Of a stretch of DNA of 23,304 nucleotides, positions 15,714 to 23,048 are shown piece after piece. Position 1 is the stretch's first letter; each line of letters begins with the position of its first letter. The position numbers were made by a program, and so were the translations under genes. The DNA is taken from NCBI GenBank assembly GCA_014380255.1, contig JACMKG010000115.1, positions 1 to 23,304 of the forward strand, read 5' to 3'. The notes below the pieces were generated by a model, which was given only the letters and a program-made list of their open reading frames with translations, ran no database searches and was not told the origin of the DNA. This stretch comes from Prolixibacteraceae bacterium (GTDB lineage: Bacteria; Bacteroidota; Bacteroidia; Bacteroidales; Prolixibacteraceae).

Positions 15714-16982
15714 TTAATTAAAATTCCAATTCAAGTTAGCAGCCATGCCCAAGGTTTGAAGTTTTACGCCTGCAAAACCAATGGCGCCTAATGGAATTTT
15801 CATGTAGGGCTGCAGACTGACACTGAGCCTGGAACTCAAACGCTGCTCGAAGGTTACCTGCAGATTGAAGACACTTAGCCAATGCTGGTTCTCATTGACC
15901 ACCCGGTAGTTGATCGGGGTATCGCTGTCGGTTTCAACATAGGTGAAGCGATAATCTTCTCTCAGCATGATGTATGACGAAATGCCCGAGCCTGCACTGA
16001 TGGAGCTATTTTTACCTTTGAGGAAGGTATAGCTGATGTTCAGCGGAATATCAAGTACACGACAATCGGCATACACCGATCGTGGATAATATTCAGTCCA
16101 GATATTCTGTGCGGGGTTGTAGTTTTCATACTCGGCCTCATACAGTTTTTTGGCATAAATACCCCCTGTGCTAAAGCTCCAGTTTCTGGCAAATGCAAAG
16201 GAAACCATAAGGCCAAAATCACTACCCAAACTGGCATTGCTCAGGTTATCCACCCCATTGTAATCAGGAGCGGCGAGCACGCTTAAGGCCATTAAGCGAA
16301 ACGATCGTGCAGTAAGGGGCTTATCTGCAGGCTGTTCGGCGACTGCCATCATGGGTTCTTCCGCAGTAATGGATCTCTGATCAGGAGATTTGATGCTGTC
16401 AGGAAGTGTTGCACGGGGTGCATGTGAATCAGCTATCGGTACATTTACGATTGATTCAGCCGTATCATCCAGTGTGCTTAAATCTGCTATTTGCAGGGAA
16501 ATCCTATCAGCAGTTTCCTTTTTCACTTCTGCGACTAAAGGCCGCTCTTTGGCAGGTGTTTGGTCGATACTCCTATCTTGGCCCAGCCCTCTGTTGGATG
16601 ATGATTTAGATTGACCGATCGTCTTTTGTGCTTCGGAAGCTACTTCTGATACATTGGGCTGTTCCTTTGCATCCTGCTCTTTGGGTTGAACTTCAGCCTG
16701 CCCAATGGGTTGTATAGATTCTTTCTGCTGAACTTCGGCTTGCTTAGCAACCTGTTTTTTCTCTTCAGGCAGATAAATGCGGATGGAGAAAAACAACAGG
16801 AGCAGCGCGGCCACGCCTCCCAGACGCGTTATCCAGAAAATGCCCCGTTTCCGTTGATCATGGCGGACAAGCCGTTTCTCCAGCTTTGCCCACTCGCCTT
16901 CAGGAAATGTCACAAGGTCACCTTCAGGATTGAGTCCTTCCCGAAATAACTTGTCCATATCTTCCATATTCCTGTTAGCCAT
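15714..16982 (-). CDS. Membrane-anchored protein with C-terminal beta-barrel-like domain, ECF sigma partner
   Basis: This 422-aa protein has no N-terminal signal peptide. A short cytoplasmic region at 1-45 (MEDMDKLFREGLNPEGDL) precedes one membrane helix at about 48-71 (IFWITRLGGVAALLLLFFSIRI). Residues about 74-215 are low in complexity and rich in Gln, Glu, Lys, Ala and Ser. From about 225 the chain has strand patterns of small outer-membrane proteins (DFGLMVSFAFARNWSFSTGGIYAKK; RVLDIPLNISYTFLKG; LSVSLQPYMKIPLGAIGFAGVKLQ) and ends LNWNFN. The start codon overlaps the sigma-factor stop by 8 bases (ATGGCTAA), implying translational coupling. An anti-sigma or signal-transfer role is likely from context, but no named anti-sigma domain is recognised. 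Confidence 0.7.
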   Translation of the reverse strand: MANRNMEDMDKLFREGLNPEGDLVTFPEGEWAKLEKRLVRHDQRKRGIFWITRLGGVAALLLLFFSIRIYLPEEKKQVAKQAEVQQKESIQPIGQAEVQPKEQDAKEQPNVSEVASEAQKTIGQSKSSSNRGLGQDRSIDQTPAKERPLVAEVKKETADRISLQIADLSTLDDTAESIVNVPIADSHAPRATLPDSIKSPDQRSITAEEPMMAVAEQPADKPLTARSFRLMALSVLAAPDYNGVDNLSNASLGSDFGLMVSFAFARNWSFSTGGIYAKKLYEAEYENYNPAQNIWTEYYPRSVYADCRVLDIPLNISYTFLKGKNSSISAGSGISSYIMLREDYRFTYVETDSDTPINYRVVNENQHWLSVFNLQVTFEQRLSSRLSVSLQPYMKIPLGAIGFAGVKLQTLGMAANLNWNFN

Positions 16983-17601
16983 GGTGCTGTTTGATTTTCG
17001 TGAAAGGAGAAGATGAATTCCTGACGGTAGCGGCTCTTTTTAATTTCAGTAGCAGCAGAATAATAACCGAATGGGGCACTGATAACATTTGCTGTAATTT
17101 CTGCCGGGCCTTGTAAAGGTTTGAGCGGGAAGTACTGACGCTAATTCCAGTCATATCCGCTATTTCTTCATGCGAGAAGCCATCGACAGCATATAAGTTA
17201 AAGACAATGCGGTAGGCTGGAGGAAGCCGTTGAATCATGGTCAGCAAATCCTCGTAGTCGAGTTTATGCTCAACGGCCGATTCATCGGGTTTATGTTCCG
17301 ACTTTTCCAACCCGACCAGGTGAGTCCATTTCAGATTAGACCGGTAATAGTCGATTGAAACATTGTACATGATTTTACTCAGCCATGCTAGAAAAGGTTT
17401 ACTTTGATCGTATTTTTCGATGTTGGTAAAGGCTTTAAAGAATCCATCGTTCACTATTTCAGCGGCAGAGGATCGGTTATCAGCATAACGCAGACAAATT
17501 TTCATGGCAAAAGCATAAAGCTTCTTATACAACAATTCCTGACTTTTACGGTCGTTTTCGATACACCCCTCGATCATTCGCTGTAATTCTTCGTCAGCCA
17601 T
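16975..17601 (-). CDS. ECF-type RNA polymerase sigma-70 factor
   Basis: From the ATG at 17601 the product is 208 aa. Region 2 spans about 18-85 (LLYKKLYAFAMKICLRYADN, EIVNDGFFKAFTNIEKY, PFLAWLSKIMYNVSIDYYR). Region 4 spans about 128-180 (IQRLPPAYRIVFNLYAVDGFSHEEIADMTGISVSTSRSNLYKARQKL), with the GISVSTSRS recognition helix. I chose 17601 over the upstream ATG at 17643 because MADEELQRMIEGCIENDRKSQ is the usual family opening. The tail after region 4 is hydrophobic and basic. It directs transcription of an unknown regulon, perhaps controlled by the overlapping membrane protein. An 8-bp tandem repeat lies in its upstream region (17677-17708). Confidence 0.9.
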   Translation of the reverse strand: MADEELQRMIEGCIENDRKSQELLYKKLYAFAMKICLRYADNRSSAAEIVNDGFFKAFTNIEKYDQSKPFLAWLSKIMYNVSIDYYRSNLKWTHLVGLEKSEHKPDESAVEHKLDYEDLLTMIQRLPPAYRIVFNLYAVDGFSHEEIADMTGISVSTSRSNLYKARQKLQQMLSVPHSVIILLLLKLKRAATVRNSSSPFTKIKQHHG

Positions 17602-17676
17602 CAGGCAAGATCTAACTAATGTTGGATATGTTAACGAATACATCGCTGGCTTTGTTCGGAAATGTTTGTAAAAAGT

Positions 17677-17708
17677 GCCTTAGTGCCTTAGTAACTTAGT
17701 GCCTTAGT
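17677..17708. repeat. 8-bp tandem repeat GCCTTAGT, four units
   Basis: The units are GCCTTAGT, GCCTTAGT, AACTTAGT and GCCTTAGT, lying immediately upstream of the sigma-factor gene. A degenerate inverted version (ACACTAAG, TTACTCAG, GAACTCAG) is at 17790-17813, so the two arrays flank about 80 bases in opposite orientation. Confidence 0.88.
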
Positions 17709-17789
17709 GAAAAATTACAAAAAGCAGAAATGATCAATTCAAATCAGTATTTTATGTTCTAAGAATTAGAATACGAACTCCTCACTCTG

Positions 17790-17813
17790 ACACTAAGTTA
17801 CTCAGGAACTCAG
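17790..17813. repeat. Degenerate inverted counterpart of the GCCTTAGT array
   Basis: Three 8-base units, ACACTAAG, TTACTCAG and GAACTCAG, followed by GCACTTC, mirror the 17677-17708 array on the opposite strand. They lie between the stop codon of the cytochrome gene and the sigma-factor promoter region. Confidence 0.6.
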
Positions 17814-17825
17814 GCACTTCTTCAT

Positions 17826-18200
17826 TCACTTTTCAGGGGCACAGTTATTAATCCAGATATTCAGTGAATCACGTGTGCTTTTGGGAAGGGGAGCTTTGCC
17901 CTGGGGCATATCCGCACGATCCTGTATCACCCTAACATAAAACTGGTCCAGATGAGGCTTTACACCGTTATAGGTAGAAAAATTACCCGTTCCCGGAGAA
18001 TTACCTCCCGCATGACAAGAGATACAATGCTGAGAAATAATATTTTTCACAAAATTGTCATACGTGATGTTCATCCCAGGGAATTGAGGAGTGCAGGTTT
18101 GCGGATCAGGCATTTCATCTTCCATTTCAGGTGATGTATGTTCACATCCCCATCCAATGAGCAGGATTCCCACCATCAATATTTTAAACCCTGTTTTCAT
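17826..18200 (-). CDS. Monohaem c-type cytochrome lipoprotein
   Basis: This 124-aa protein begins with a lipoprotein signal (MKTGFKILMVGILLIGWGC, Cys19), followed after a few residues by an acidic stretch (EMEDEMPD). A single haem-binding CxxCH lies at 59-63 (HCISCHAGG), and DMPQG at 97-101 supplies the probable axial methionine M98. The start of the domain (YDNFVKNIISQHCISCH) and the closing DSLNIWINNCAPEK are typical of small cytochromes of the planctomycete/Bacteroidota type. It should face the periplasm or cell surface and transfer single electrons. It lies 84 bases downstream of a CHRD-domain lipoprotein and may form one unit with it, apart from a hairpin between them. Confidence 0.85.
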   Translation of the reverse strand: MKTGFKILMVGILLIGWGCEHTSPEMEDEMPDPQTCTPQFPGMNITYDNFVKNIISQHCISCHAGGNSPGTGNFSTYNGVKPHLDQFYVRVIQDRADMPQGKAPLPKSTRDSLNIWINNCAPEK

Positions 18201-18230
18201 ATATTGGAAGTTTTCATCATTAAAAAGCAG

Positions 18231-18272
18231 CCTTTAAAGTCCCGGACTATACGATTACCAGGGGCTTTAAGG
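18231..18272 (-). terminator. Hairpin between the CHRD and cytochrome genes
   Basis: CCTTTAAAGTCCC (from 18231) pairs with GGGGCTTTAAGG (ending 18272), with one bulge and one wobble. On the minus strand it is followed a few bases later by CTTTTT. It could attenuate rather than fully stop read-through into the cytochrome gene. Confidence 0.55.
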
Positions 18273-18284
18273 CATGCTGAATAA

Positions 18285-18785
18285 TTAGTATCCTCCTCCC
18301 CCACCACCTCCGGTTGTAGAAGTGCTTCCTACTTTGGATAACGTTGCCTTGATTTCACCACCGGGAATATTGACAGAATGAATTTGCGCATAAATTTTTC
18401 CAGCTGCCAGATCATTCGCCTGCTCAGCAGTTAGAGTTGCAGTTCCCGAATAAGTGCCACTAGTGGCCTGTTCAAAACCGGTAATAGGCACTATGACTGG
18501 GCCTGCGTCATGGAAATGCATAGCGGCGGCATTGGAAGTTAAGCCACTCCAAGTGAGTTTATAAGACAGAACCAAGGTCGTTGGATCAAAGGTAGCTGTG
18601 GCTGTACCGGTTGCAGATGTTACAACGGCATCGCCCGATTTAACAAATTCTCCCGAATATTTAACCTTGTTATCCACTACGGCTTCATCATCATCGCTAC
18701 AGGATGACAATCCAATAAAAAGAACAAAAGCAGTTATTGCAACTGACTGCACATTGATTGAAATGAACCTGATAATTGTTTTCAT
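18285..18785 (-). CDS. CHRD-domain lipoprotein
   Basis: This 166-aa protein has a lipoprotein signal ending LFIGLSSC (Cys29), followed by SDDDEAV; such an acidic run fits the surface-export signal described for Bacteroidota lipoproteins. Residues about 40-155 form a CHRD domain: SGEFVKSGDAVVTSATGTATATF, LSYKLTWSGLTSNAAAMHFHDAG, GTATLTAEQANDLAAGKIYAQIHS, NIPGGEIKATLSKV. CHRD domains were first named in chordin; their bacterial function is not known, although two His-rich motifs (MHFH and QIHS) recur and suggest metal binding. The C-terminus is an odd run of seven glycines and a tyrosine. It precedes a cytochrome c gene on the same strand. Confidence 0.88.
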   Translation of the reverse strand: MKTIIRFISINVQSVAITAFVLFIGLSSCSDDDEAVVDNKVKYSGEFVKSGDAVVTSATGTATATFDPTTLVLSYKLTWSGLTSNAAAMHFHDAGPVIVPITGFEQATSGTYSGTATLTAEQANDLAAGKIYAQIHSVNIPGGEIKATLSKVGSTSTTGGGGGGGY

Positions 18786-18930
18786 GGCTTTAATTGTTAT
18801 ATGTGAATAAATAATGTTTACAATTTTGGTGTTAAAGGCCTTTTAACAAATGCTTCTATAGACAATACGCAGTGAAATAGACAAACGCTGCCTGGGGAGT
18901 AAATTAAAATACATGTTTATCCTTTATTAA

Positions 18931-18969
18931 GGATTGAAGGACTGAAGGACTGAGGGACTGAGGGACGAG
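18931..18969. repeat. 8-bp tandem repeat GGAYTGAN, array A
   Basis: The units are GGATTGAA, GGACTGAA, GGACTGAG and GGACTGAG, then a partial GGACGAG. It is the same family as array B (19036-19067) and, in reverse orientation, the array at 8880-8911. Confidence 0.9.
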
Positions 18970-19035
18970 TCATATTGACTATTAGACAATTTACTATTTA
19001 CTATTTGTCGCACTAAAGATTGGTAATACGTTGAA

Positions 19036-19067
19036 GGACTAAAGGATTGAAGGATTGAAGGATTGAA
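19036..19067. repeat. 8-bp tandem repeat GGAYTGAN, array B
   Basis: The units are GGACTAAA followed by three exact GGATTGAA copies. It lies about 70 bases from array A, in the same orientation. Confidence 0.9.
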
Positions 19068-19112
19068 GCTCTGGTTTTCACTTCCTTATTCCTTATTTGA
19101 TATTTTTTTTGG

Positions 19113-19142
19113 TTTTTCTATGTGTCCTATGTGCCTATGTGT
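19113..19142 (-). repeat. ACATAGG-type short repeat (copy 2 of a dispersed pair)
   Basis: On the minus strand this segment matches 8741-8770 at 29 of 30 bases, although the two copies are more than 10 kb apart. It sits just beyond the terminator of the peptidase gene. Confidence 0.85.
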
Positions 19143-19162
19143 TTAATCTTTTCAGTACAAAA

Positions 19163-19196
19163 AAATAGAGATGCTGCACGGGCAACATCTCTATTT
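19163..19196 (-). terminator. Terminator of the S9 peptidase gene
   Basis: AAATAGAGATGCTGC (19163-19177) pairs with GCAACATCTCTATTT (19182-19196), with one mismatch, around an ACGG loop. On the minus strand the stem runs into seven T residues, 21 bases past the stop codon. Confidence 0.9.
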
Positions 19197-19216
19197 GTGT
19201 TTGGAGAATTTGAATC

Positions 19217-21301
19217 TTATTTCAGGTACTTATCAAGCCATTGTTTAAATACCCTTTGCCAGAGGATACCATTCTGTGGCTGTAGCACCCAATGGTTCTC
19301 TTCTGGGAAGATGAGTAACTGTGCAGGAACACCACGTAATACAGCCGCATTAAAGGCTGCCATTCCCTGTGAAGCCAGGATGCGGTAATCTTTTTCACCA
19401 TGAATAACCAGTATCGGGGTATCCCATTTCTCTACAAACAGATGAGGTGAATTGGCATAGGAGCGCTGAGCCACCGCGTTAGATTTATCCCAGAAAGGAC
19501 CACCAAGATCCCAGTTAACAAACCACATCTCTTCGGTTTCCAGGTATTGCTGATCGAGGTTGAACATTCCATCATGGGCAATGAATGCCTTGAAACGCTT
19601 GTTGTGATGACCAGCCAGCCAATAGACAGAGAATCCGCCGTAACTGGCACCTACACAACCCAGGTTGTCTTTATCAACGTATGGCTCCTGGGCAACGGCA
19701 TCAATGGCCGACAAATAATCCTTCATGTTCTGACCGCCATAATCGCCACTGATTTGTTCCAGCCATTCTTTTCCAAAGCTAGGCAAGCCTCTTCTGTTTG
19801 GAGCAACGACAATGTACCCGTTGGCTGCCAGTAACTGGAAATTCCAGCGGTACGAAAAGGTCTGGCTAACGGTTGACTGAGGTCCACCTGCACAAAAGAG
19901 AATGGTAGGATATTTCTTGCTGGGATCAAAGTGCGGAGGATAGATCACCCACGAGTGCATGTCCTTATTATCGGTTGTTTTAATCCAACGTTCTTCAACC
20001 TTGGCCAGGCTAAGCTGATCGAGGATAGGCTTGTTTACAAAGGTAAGCTGCGTTTCGGTGCCTGTTTGCGGATCAATGGAATAGAGCTCATCAGGAGCGC
20101 TCATCGAATGCTTCATCCCCACCAGCTTATTACCAGCTTCGGCCACGTAGGCATAATCATGAACGCCGGTGGTCACAGGAGTGATCTTTTTCGAGGCCAC
20201 ATCCAACTTGTAGACCTGGGTAACAGCATGCCAGCAACTCACAAAATAAATAGATTTACCATCAGCGCTCCATTTCAGGTCATTTGAATTCTGATCAAAG
20301 TCAACCGAGTAGTCTGTTTTCTCGCCTGTTTCCACATTCAGGATAAACAAACGGCTTTTATCGGCTTCATAGCCATCACGTTCCATACTTTCCCAGGCCA
20401 TGAATTTACCATCGGGCGAAAAGGAAGGGTTAATATCGTATCCCATCATCCCTTCAGTCATATTCTGAGTCTGCTTGGTCTCCACGTTGTAGAAATAAAT
20501 GTCGGAATTGGTAGAGATGGCATATTCCTTACCTGTTTTCTTTCTGCAGGTATAAGCGATGATTTTGCCATCGGGAGTCCAGTCGAGTTGCTCTACCCCA
20601 CCAAAAGGTTTCATCGGGCTCTCAAAAGGCTGGCCTTCCAGCAGGTCCACCGCATTTTCGACCTTCCCATTGTTCAAGTCAGCTACAAAAGGATGAGGAA
20701 CTGTTGCCACCCATTCATCCCAATGCTTGTACATCAAATCAGTTTCAATATGAGCATTGGCCAAAGGTAGATCAGGGAACATATCCTGAACATCAGGCTT
20801 TGCCTTTACATCAGCAGTATAGATGATTTTAGAGGCATCAGGTGAGTATTTAAAACCGGTAATCCCTCCTTTAATTTCTGAAACCTGTTGGGCATCACTT
20901 CCATCGGGATTCATTTCCCACAGCTGCATATCGCCCGATTTGTTGGACAGGTAGCCTATTTTCTTTCCGTCAGGCCTCCATTGGGCAGATGATTCCCTTT
21001 CAGGAGTTGAAGTAATCTGAACAGGCTCGCCCCCATCAACCGACAGGGTGTATAACTCACGGTACGATTTATTCTCCGGCACATTGTAATACGTAACCCC
21101 ATACAATACGGTAGACTTGTCGGGTGAAACGCTGGGTTCGACCATTCGGCCGAAACTCCATAACACTTCGGGAGTCATAACATCAGAAGTAAGTTTAGGT
21201 ACTTCGGGGATATAATTCTGTGTCATTTCTTTGGTTGTTTTGGGTGTTGAACAGGCAAACAAAAGAGTTGCCATGGACAGTAAATAAACGGATTTGCTCA
21301 T
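19217..21301 (-). CDS. S9 family prolyl-oligopeptidase-type peptidase, lipoprotein
   Basis: This 694-aa protein starts with a lipoprotein signal (SVYLLSMATLLFAC). An N-terminal beta-propeller spans about 35-420, built of WD40/TolB-like repeats (WRPDGKKIGYLSNKSGDMQLWEM; FKYSPDASKIIYT; WTPDGKIIAYTCRK; FSPDGKFMAWES; WSADGKSIYFVS). A C-terminal alpha/beta hydrolase domain at about 430-690 carries the triad Ser553 (GASYGGF), Asp638 (HGEKDYRI) and His670 (EENHWV). S9 enzymes of this kind release dipeptides or cleave short peptides, often after proline or acyl groups; the exact specificity is not readable. It is likely periplasmic or surface-bound and used for peptide feeding. It is a single gene with a clear terminator at 19163-19196. 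Confidence 0.92.
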   Translation of the reverse strand: MSKSVYLLSMATLLFACSTPKTTKEMTQNYIPEVPKLTSDVMTPEVLWSFGRMVEPSVSPDKSTVLYGVTYYNVPENKSYRELYTLSVDGGEPVQITSTPERESSAQWRPDGKKIGYLSNKSGDMQLWEMNPDGSDAQQVSEIKGGITGFKYSPDASKIIYTADVKAKPDVQDMFPDLPLANAHIETDLMYKHWDEWVATVPHPFVADLNNGKVENAVDLLEGQPFESPMKPFGGVEQLDWTPDGKIIAYTCRKKTGKEYAISTNSDIYFYNVETKQTQNMTEGMMGYDINPSFSPDGKFMAWESMERDGYEADKSRLFILNVETGEKTDYSVDFDQNSNDLKWSADGKSIYFVSCWHAVTQVYKLDVASKKITPVTTGVHDYAYVAEAGNKLVGMKHSMSAPDELYSIDPQTGTETQLTFVNKPILDQLSLAKVEERWIKTTDNKDMHSWVIYPPHFDPSKKYPTILFCAGGPQSTVSQTFSYRWNFQLLAANGYIVVAPNRRGLPSFGKEWLEQISGDYGGQNMKDYLSAIDAVAQEPYVDKDNLGCVGASYGGFSVYWLAGHHNKRFKAFIAHDGMFNLDQQYLETEEMWFVNWDLGGPFWDKSNAVAQRSYANSPHLFVEKWDTPILVIHGEKDYRILASQGMAAFNAAVLRGVPAQLLIFPEENHWVLQPQNGILWQRVFKQWLDKYLK

Positions 21302-21678
21302 GTGCAGGCTGATTATTTAAGTTTCTTAATTTAAATGGGTGAATTTACGGTTTGTTGGGCAATTAAAAAAGCAGGGAGCTAAGCAACTACCACCGAAATG
21401 CAACAACGACAGCCTTGGCGCTTTTTTCAGGATATGGAGAGGGGATATTTTCTGCCTCTTAAACACAAAAACACCAAATCTCACCAAATGAGCAATTTGG
21501 TGAGATTTGGTGCATTTATCCATTTTTGATTGAATGCTTTCGGCCATGAAGTATCGTGGCCCTACTTCTCTTCGATCAACAATTTAATCATCTAACCGGT
21601 CTCCCGTCTTTGGTCTTCGGTCTCCTGTCTTTTTCATCTATCCATCAGTCCTTCATTTTCAACAGGGTTCCCTACCTA
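21302..21678. other. Gap upstream of the peptidase with a strong hairpin and repeats
   Basis: The gap holds the 18-bp hairpin at 21472-21512 and a GTCTTTG/GTCTTCG/GTCTCCT-type repeat with a period near 7 at about 21605-21631, followed by an ATCCATCAGTCC stretch related to the 8-bp family. No gene is supported. Confidence 0.55.
21472..21512. terminator. Perfect 18-bp hairpin
   Basis: CACCAAATCTCACCAAAT (21472-21489) pairs exactly with 21495-21512 around a GAGCA loop. Each arm contains a direct repeat (CACCAAAT, twice). It lies 167 bases past the stop codon of the minus-strand gene ending at 21679, so it may be that gene's terminator, but without a long T run. It may equally be a repeat element. 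Confidence 0.55.
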
Positions 21679-22011
21679 TCAGAATCTAAATGAATCGGCA
21701 TACTCTTCAAACAAAGATTCTTTCGACTTAAAATCCTTTTTTTGAATGGCTGCCTTGATAGAATAAAGATTTTCGCCAACCTCATTTTGGATGGCATCCC
21801 TGAAATCTTTCATCCTGATATTATTCATAATAGATTCTGATAATCTTACCGCTAATTTTGGATTTTTCTTATGAAAATCTTTACCGAATTTATGATCCAA
21901 AATCAGGCACGCCGCTTCAAGTGCATTTACAGGCATAACGGAATTTCCCGAAAACCCATTTCCTATTAATTCATGCACTTCTTTTTCCAATTCTTGATTA
22001 TTGTCTCTCAT
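21679..22011 (-). CDS. Small soluble protein of unknown function
   Basis: This 110-aa protein is predicted by eye to be helical and soluble, without signal peptide or membrane segment. Recognisable pieces are ELEKEVHELIGNGFSGNSVMPVNALEAACLILDHKFGKDF, NPKLAVRLSESIMNNIR and a tail rich in Lys, Ser and Phe (KKDFKSKESLFEEYADSFRF). I do not recognise the family. A purine-rich AAAGAAAGGAA stretch lies a few bases before the ATG, and the coding pattern looks real. It stands between the peptidase and a small secreted peptide, all on the minus strand but separated by long gaps. Confidence 0.7.
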   Translation of the reverse strand: MRDNNQELEKEVHELIGNGFSGNSVMPVNALEAACLILDHKFGKDFHKKNPKLAVRLSESIMNNIRMKDFRDAIQNEVGENLYSIKAAIQKKDFKSKESLFEEYADSFRF

Positions 22012-22099
22012 TTCAAGATTCCTTTCTTTTTACGTTATATTTTTACACTAAAATAGAATTTGCCCATTACAGTTTTAATAAAGATTGATTAATAAAGAA

Positions 22100-22165
22100 T
22101 TAAAAAAAAAGGTTAGTGGTCAGTGGTCAGAGCTCGGTGATCAGTCCATCAGTCCATCAAATGAT
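22100..22165. repeat. Mixed short repeats (GGTCAGT and ATCAGTCC types)
   Basis: After a run of nine A, TGGTCAG is repeated twice, then ATCAGTCC twice followed by ATCAAATG. The second unit is related to the TCAATCCA family at 8880-8911. A sister motif, GTGATTAGTGATCAGTCAC, is at about 8801-8819. Confidence 0.6.
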
Positions 22166-22205
22166 TTCCGCCTGTTCCATTGTTTTCTTCCTTCTGGGTA
22201 GAAAC

Positions 22206-22244
22206 AAAAAATCCATCCAAGGTTAAGTCTTGGATGGATTTTTT
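22206..22244 (-). terminator. Strong terminator of the 47-aa secreted peptide gene
   Basis: AAAAAATCCATCCAAG (22206-22221) pairs perfectly with 22229-22244 around a seven-base loop. Both sides end in A/T runs, so it would work in either direction. It lies 37 bases past the stop codon of the minus-strand gene ending at 22281. Confidence 0.88.
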
Positions 22245-22280
22245 GGTGGTATTAGGGGAATTGACTTTTACTTACGCATT

Positions 22281-22424
22281 TTAATTCTTACAGAACTCCT
22301 GGAGCATTTCTTCACCTAAACTTAGTTCGCCTTCTCCTTCTGAGCACTCCATCTCAGGTTGGCTTCTCTTTTGAACCTGCAAAAAGGCAGTTGCAAAGGC
22401 CAGTAAACAAACAAACGTCTTCAT
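22281..22424 (-). CDS. 47-aa secreted peptide with two cysteines in the mature part
   Basis: The ORF reads MKTFVCLLAFATAFLQVQ, a probable signal peptide, followed by an acidic mature part with ECSEGEGELSLGEEMLQEF and a final CKN. The two mature cysteines (C27 and C45) could form a disulfide. I know no family for it. Support for a real gene comes from the signal-like N-terminus, a stop codon 37 bases before a perfect terminator, and the absence of any other gene in the gap. It could be a small exported peptide, a RiPP-like precursor or a truncated remnant; no modifying enzyme is nearby. Confidence 0.55.
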   Translation of the reverse strand: MKTFVCLLAFATAFLQVQKRSQPEMECSEGEGELSLGEEMLQEFCKN

Positions 22425-23048
22425 TCCAGTTGATTTAAGAGTTTATACTTTGAGCGGGGTAATGTAGAAATTGTGATCAAATAAAGCAACAGGTATTTTG
22501 GCAACTCAGACACAATTGATTAAAGAGATCAGAATATTTAACAAGGTAGCATCTGAGATAATCTGTTAAATATATTTCTATCCTAACAGCAGTCGATAAT
22601 GAGGGGCATTTATCCTTGCAAGTTCAAAGGTTGGAAGTCGTTAATAGTTTTAGTTAAATGATTGTTATTTATAATCATTCTACATTACAGGGAAGCCCAT
22701 AGACTTTGGCAAGACCACCAAACATATCTATTTTTAAAAAGATCAGCATAAAAAAAACTAACACATGTAGATATAATTTACAGAGAGACTTTCAAAAAGC
22801 AAGATCAATAGGAAACACTTCAAAGGTAAAAAATATTCCATTTTCTGTAATCCCTATATTGGATTATTCTATTGAAAGGAGGAATAAAAATTCATTCTAA
22901 TTAATGCCTGTGCCTAAGCTTTCAACCCAATGCAACAGCATGGAAATATATGAATAAATTTTCTCAATTTTTTATACCATACGATGTTATAACGTTACTA
23001 GCGCAGCGCTTTGCATATCAATATAGTGTATGGTTGAAGGATGGTTTC
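22425..23048. other. AT-rich gap with nothing recognised
   Basis: About 620 bases lack a gene I can support. A 64-codon plus-strand frame at 22706-22900 would need a TTG start and has an unstructured, low-complexity composition. No repeat or hairpin stands out. Confidence 0.5.

Larger units (their letters stand above)
18786..19112. other. Repeat-bearing gap upstream of the CHRD gene
   Basis: About 330 bases should hold the CHRD promoter near 18786-18900, but I find no clear -33/-7 pair. From 18931 the gap is dominated by the GGAYTGAN arrays. No coding sequence is supported. Confidence 0.5.

Noticed and set aside
8880..19067. CRISPR array from the tandem repeats
   Set aside because: Units are 8 bases with no unique spacers between them, and no cas genes are present.
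22088..22105. A third Rex-like site (TAAAGAATTAAAAAAAA)
   Set aside because: Only one half-site is present; the right half is an A-run, so it is not a palindrome.
22706..22900. A 64-codon plus-strand frame
   Set aside because: It would need a TTG start and has an AT-driven composition (Lys, Ile, Asn, Ser), no domain, and no ribosome binding site.
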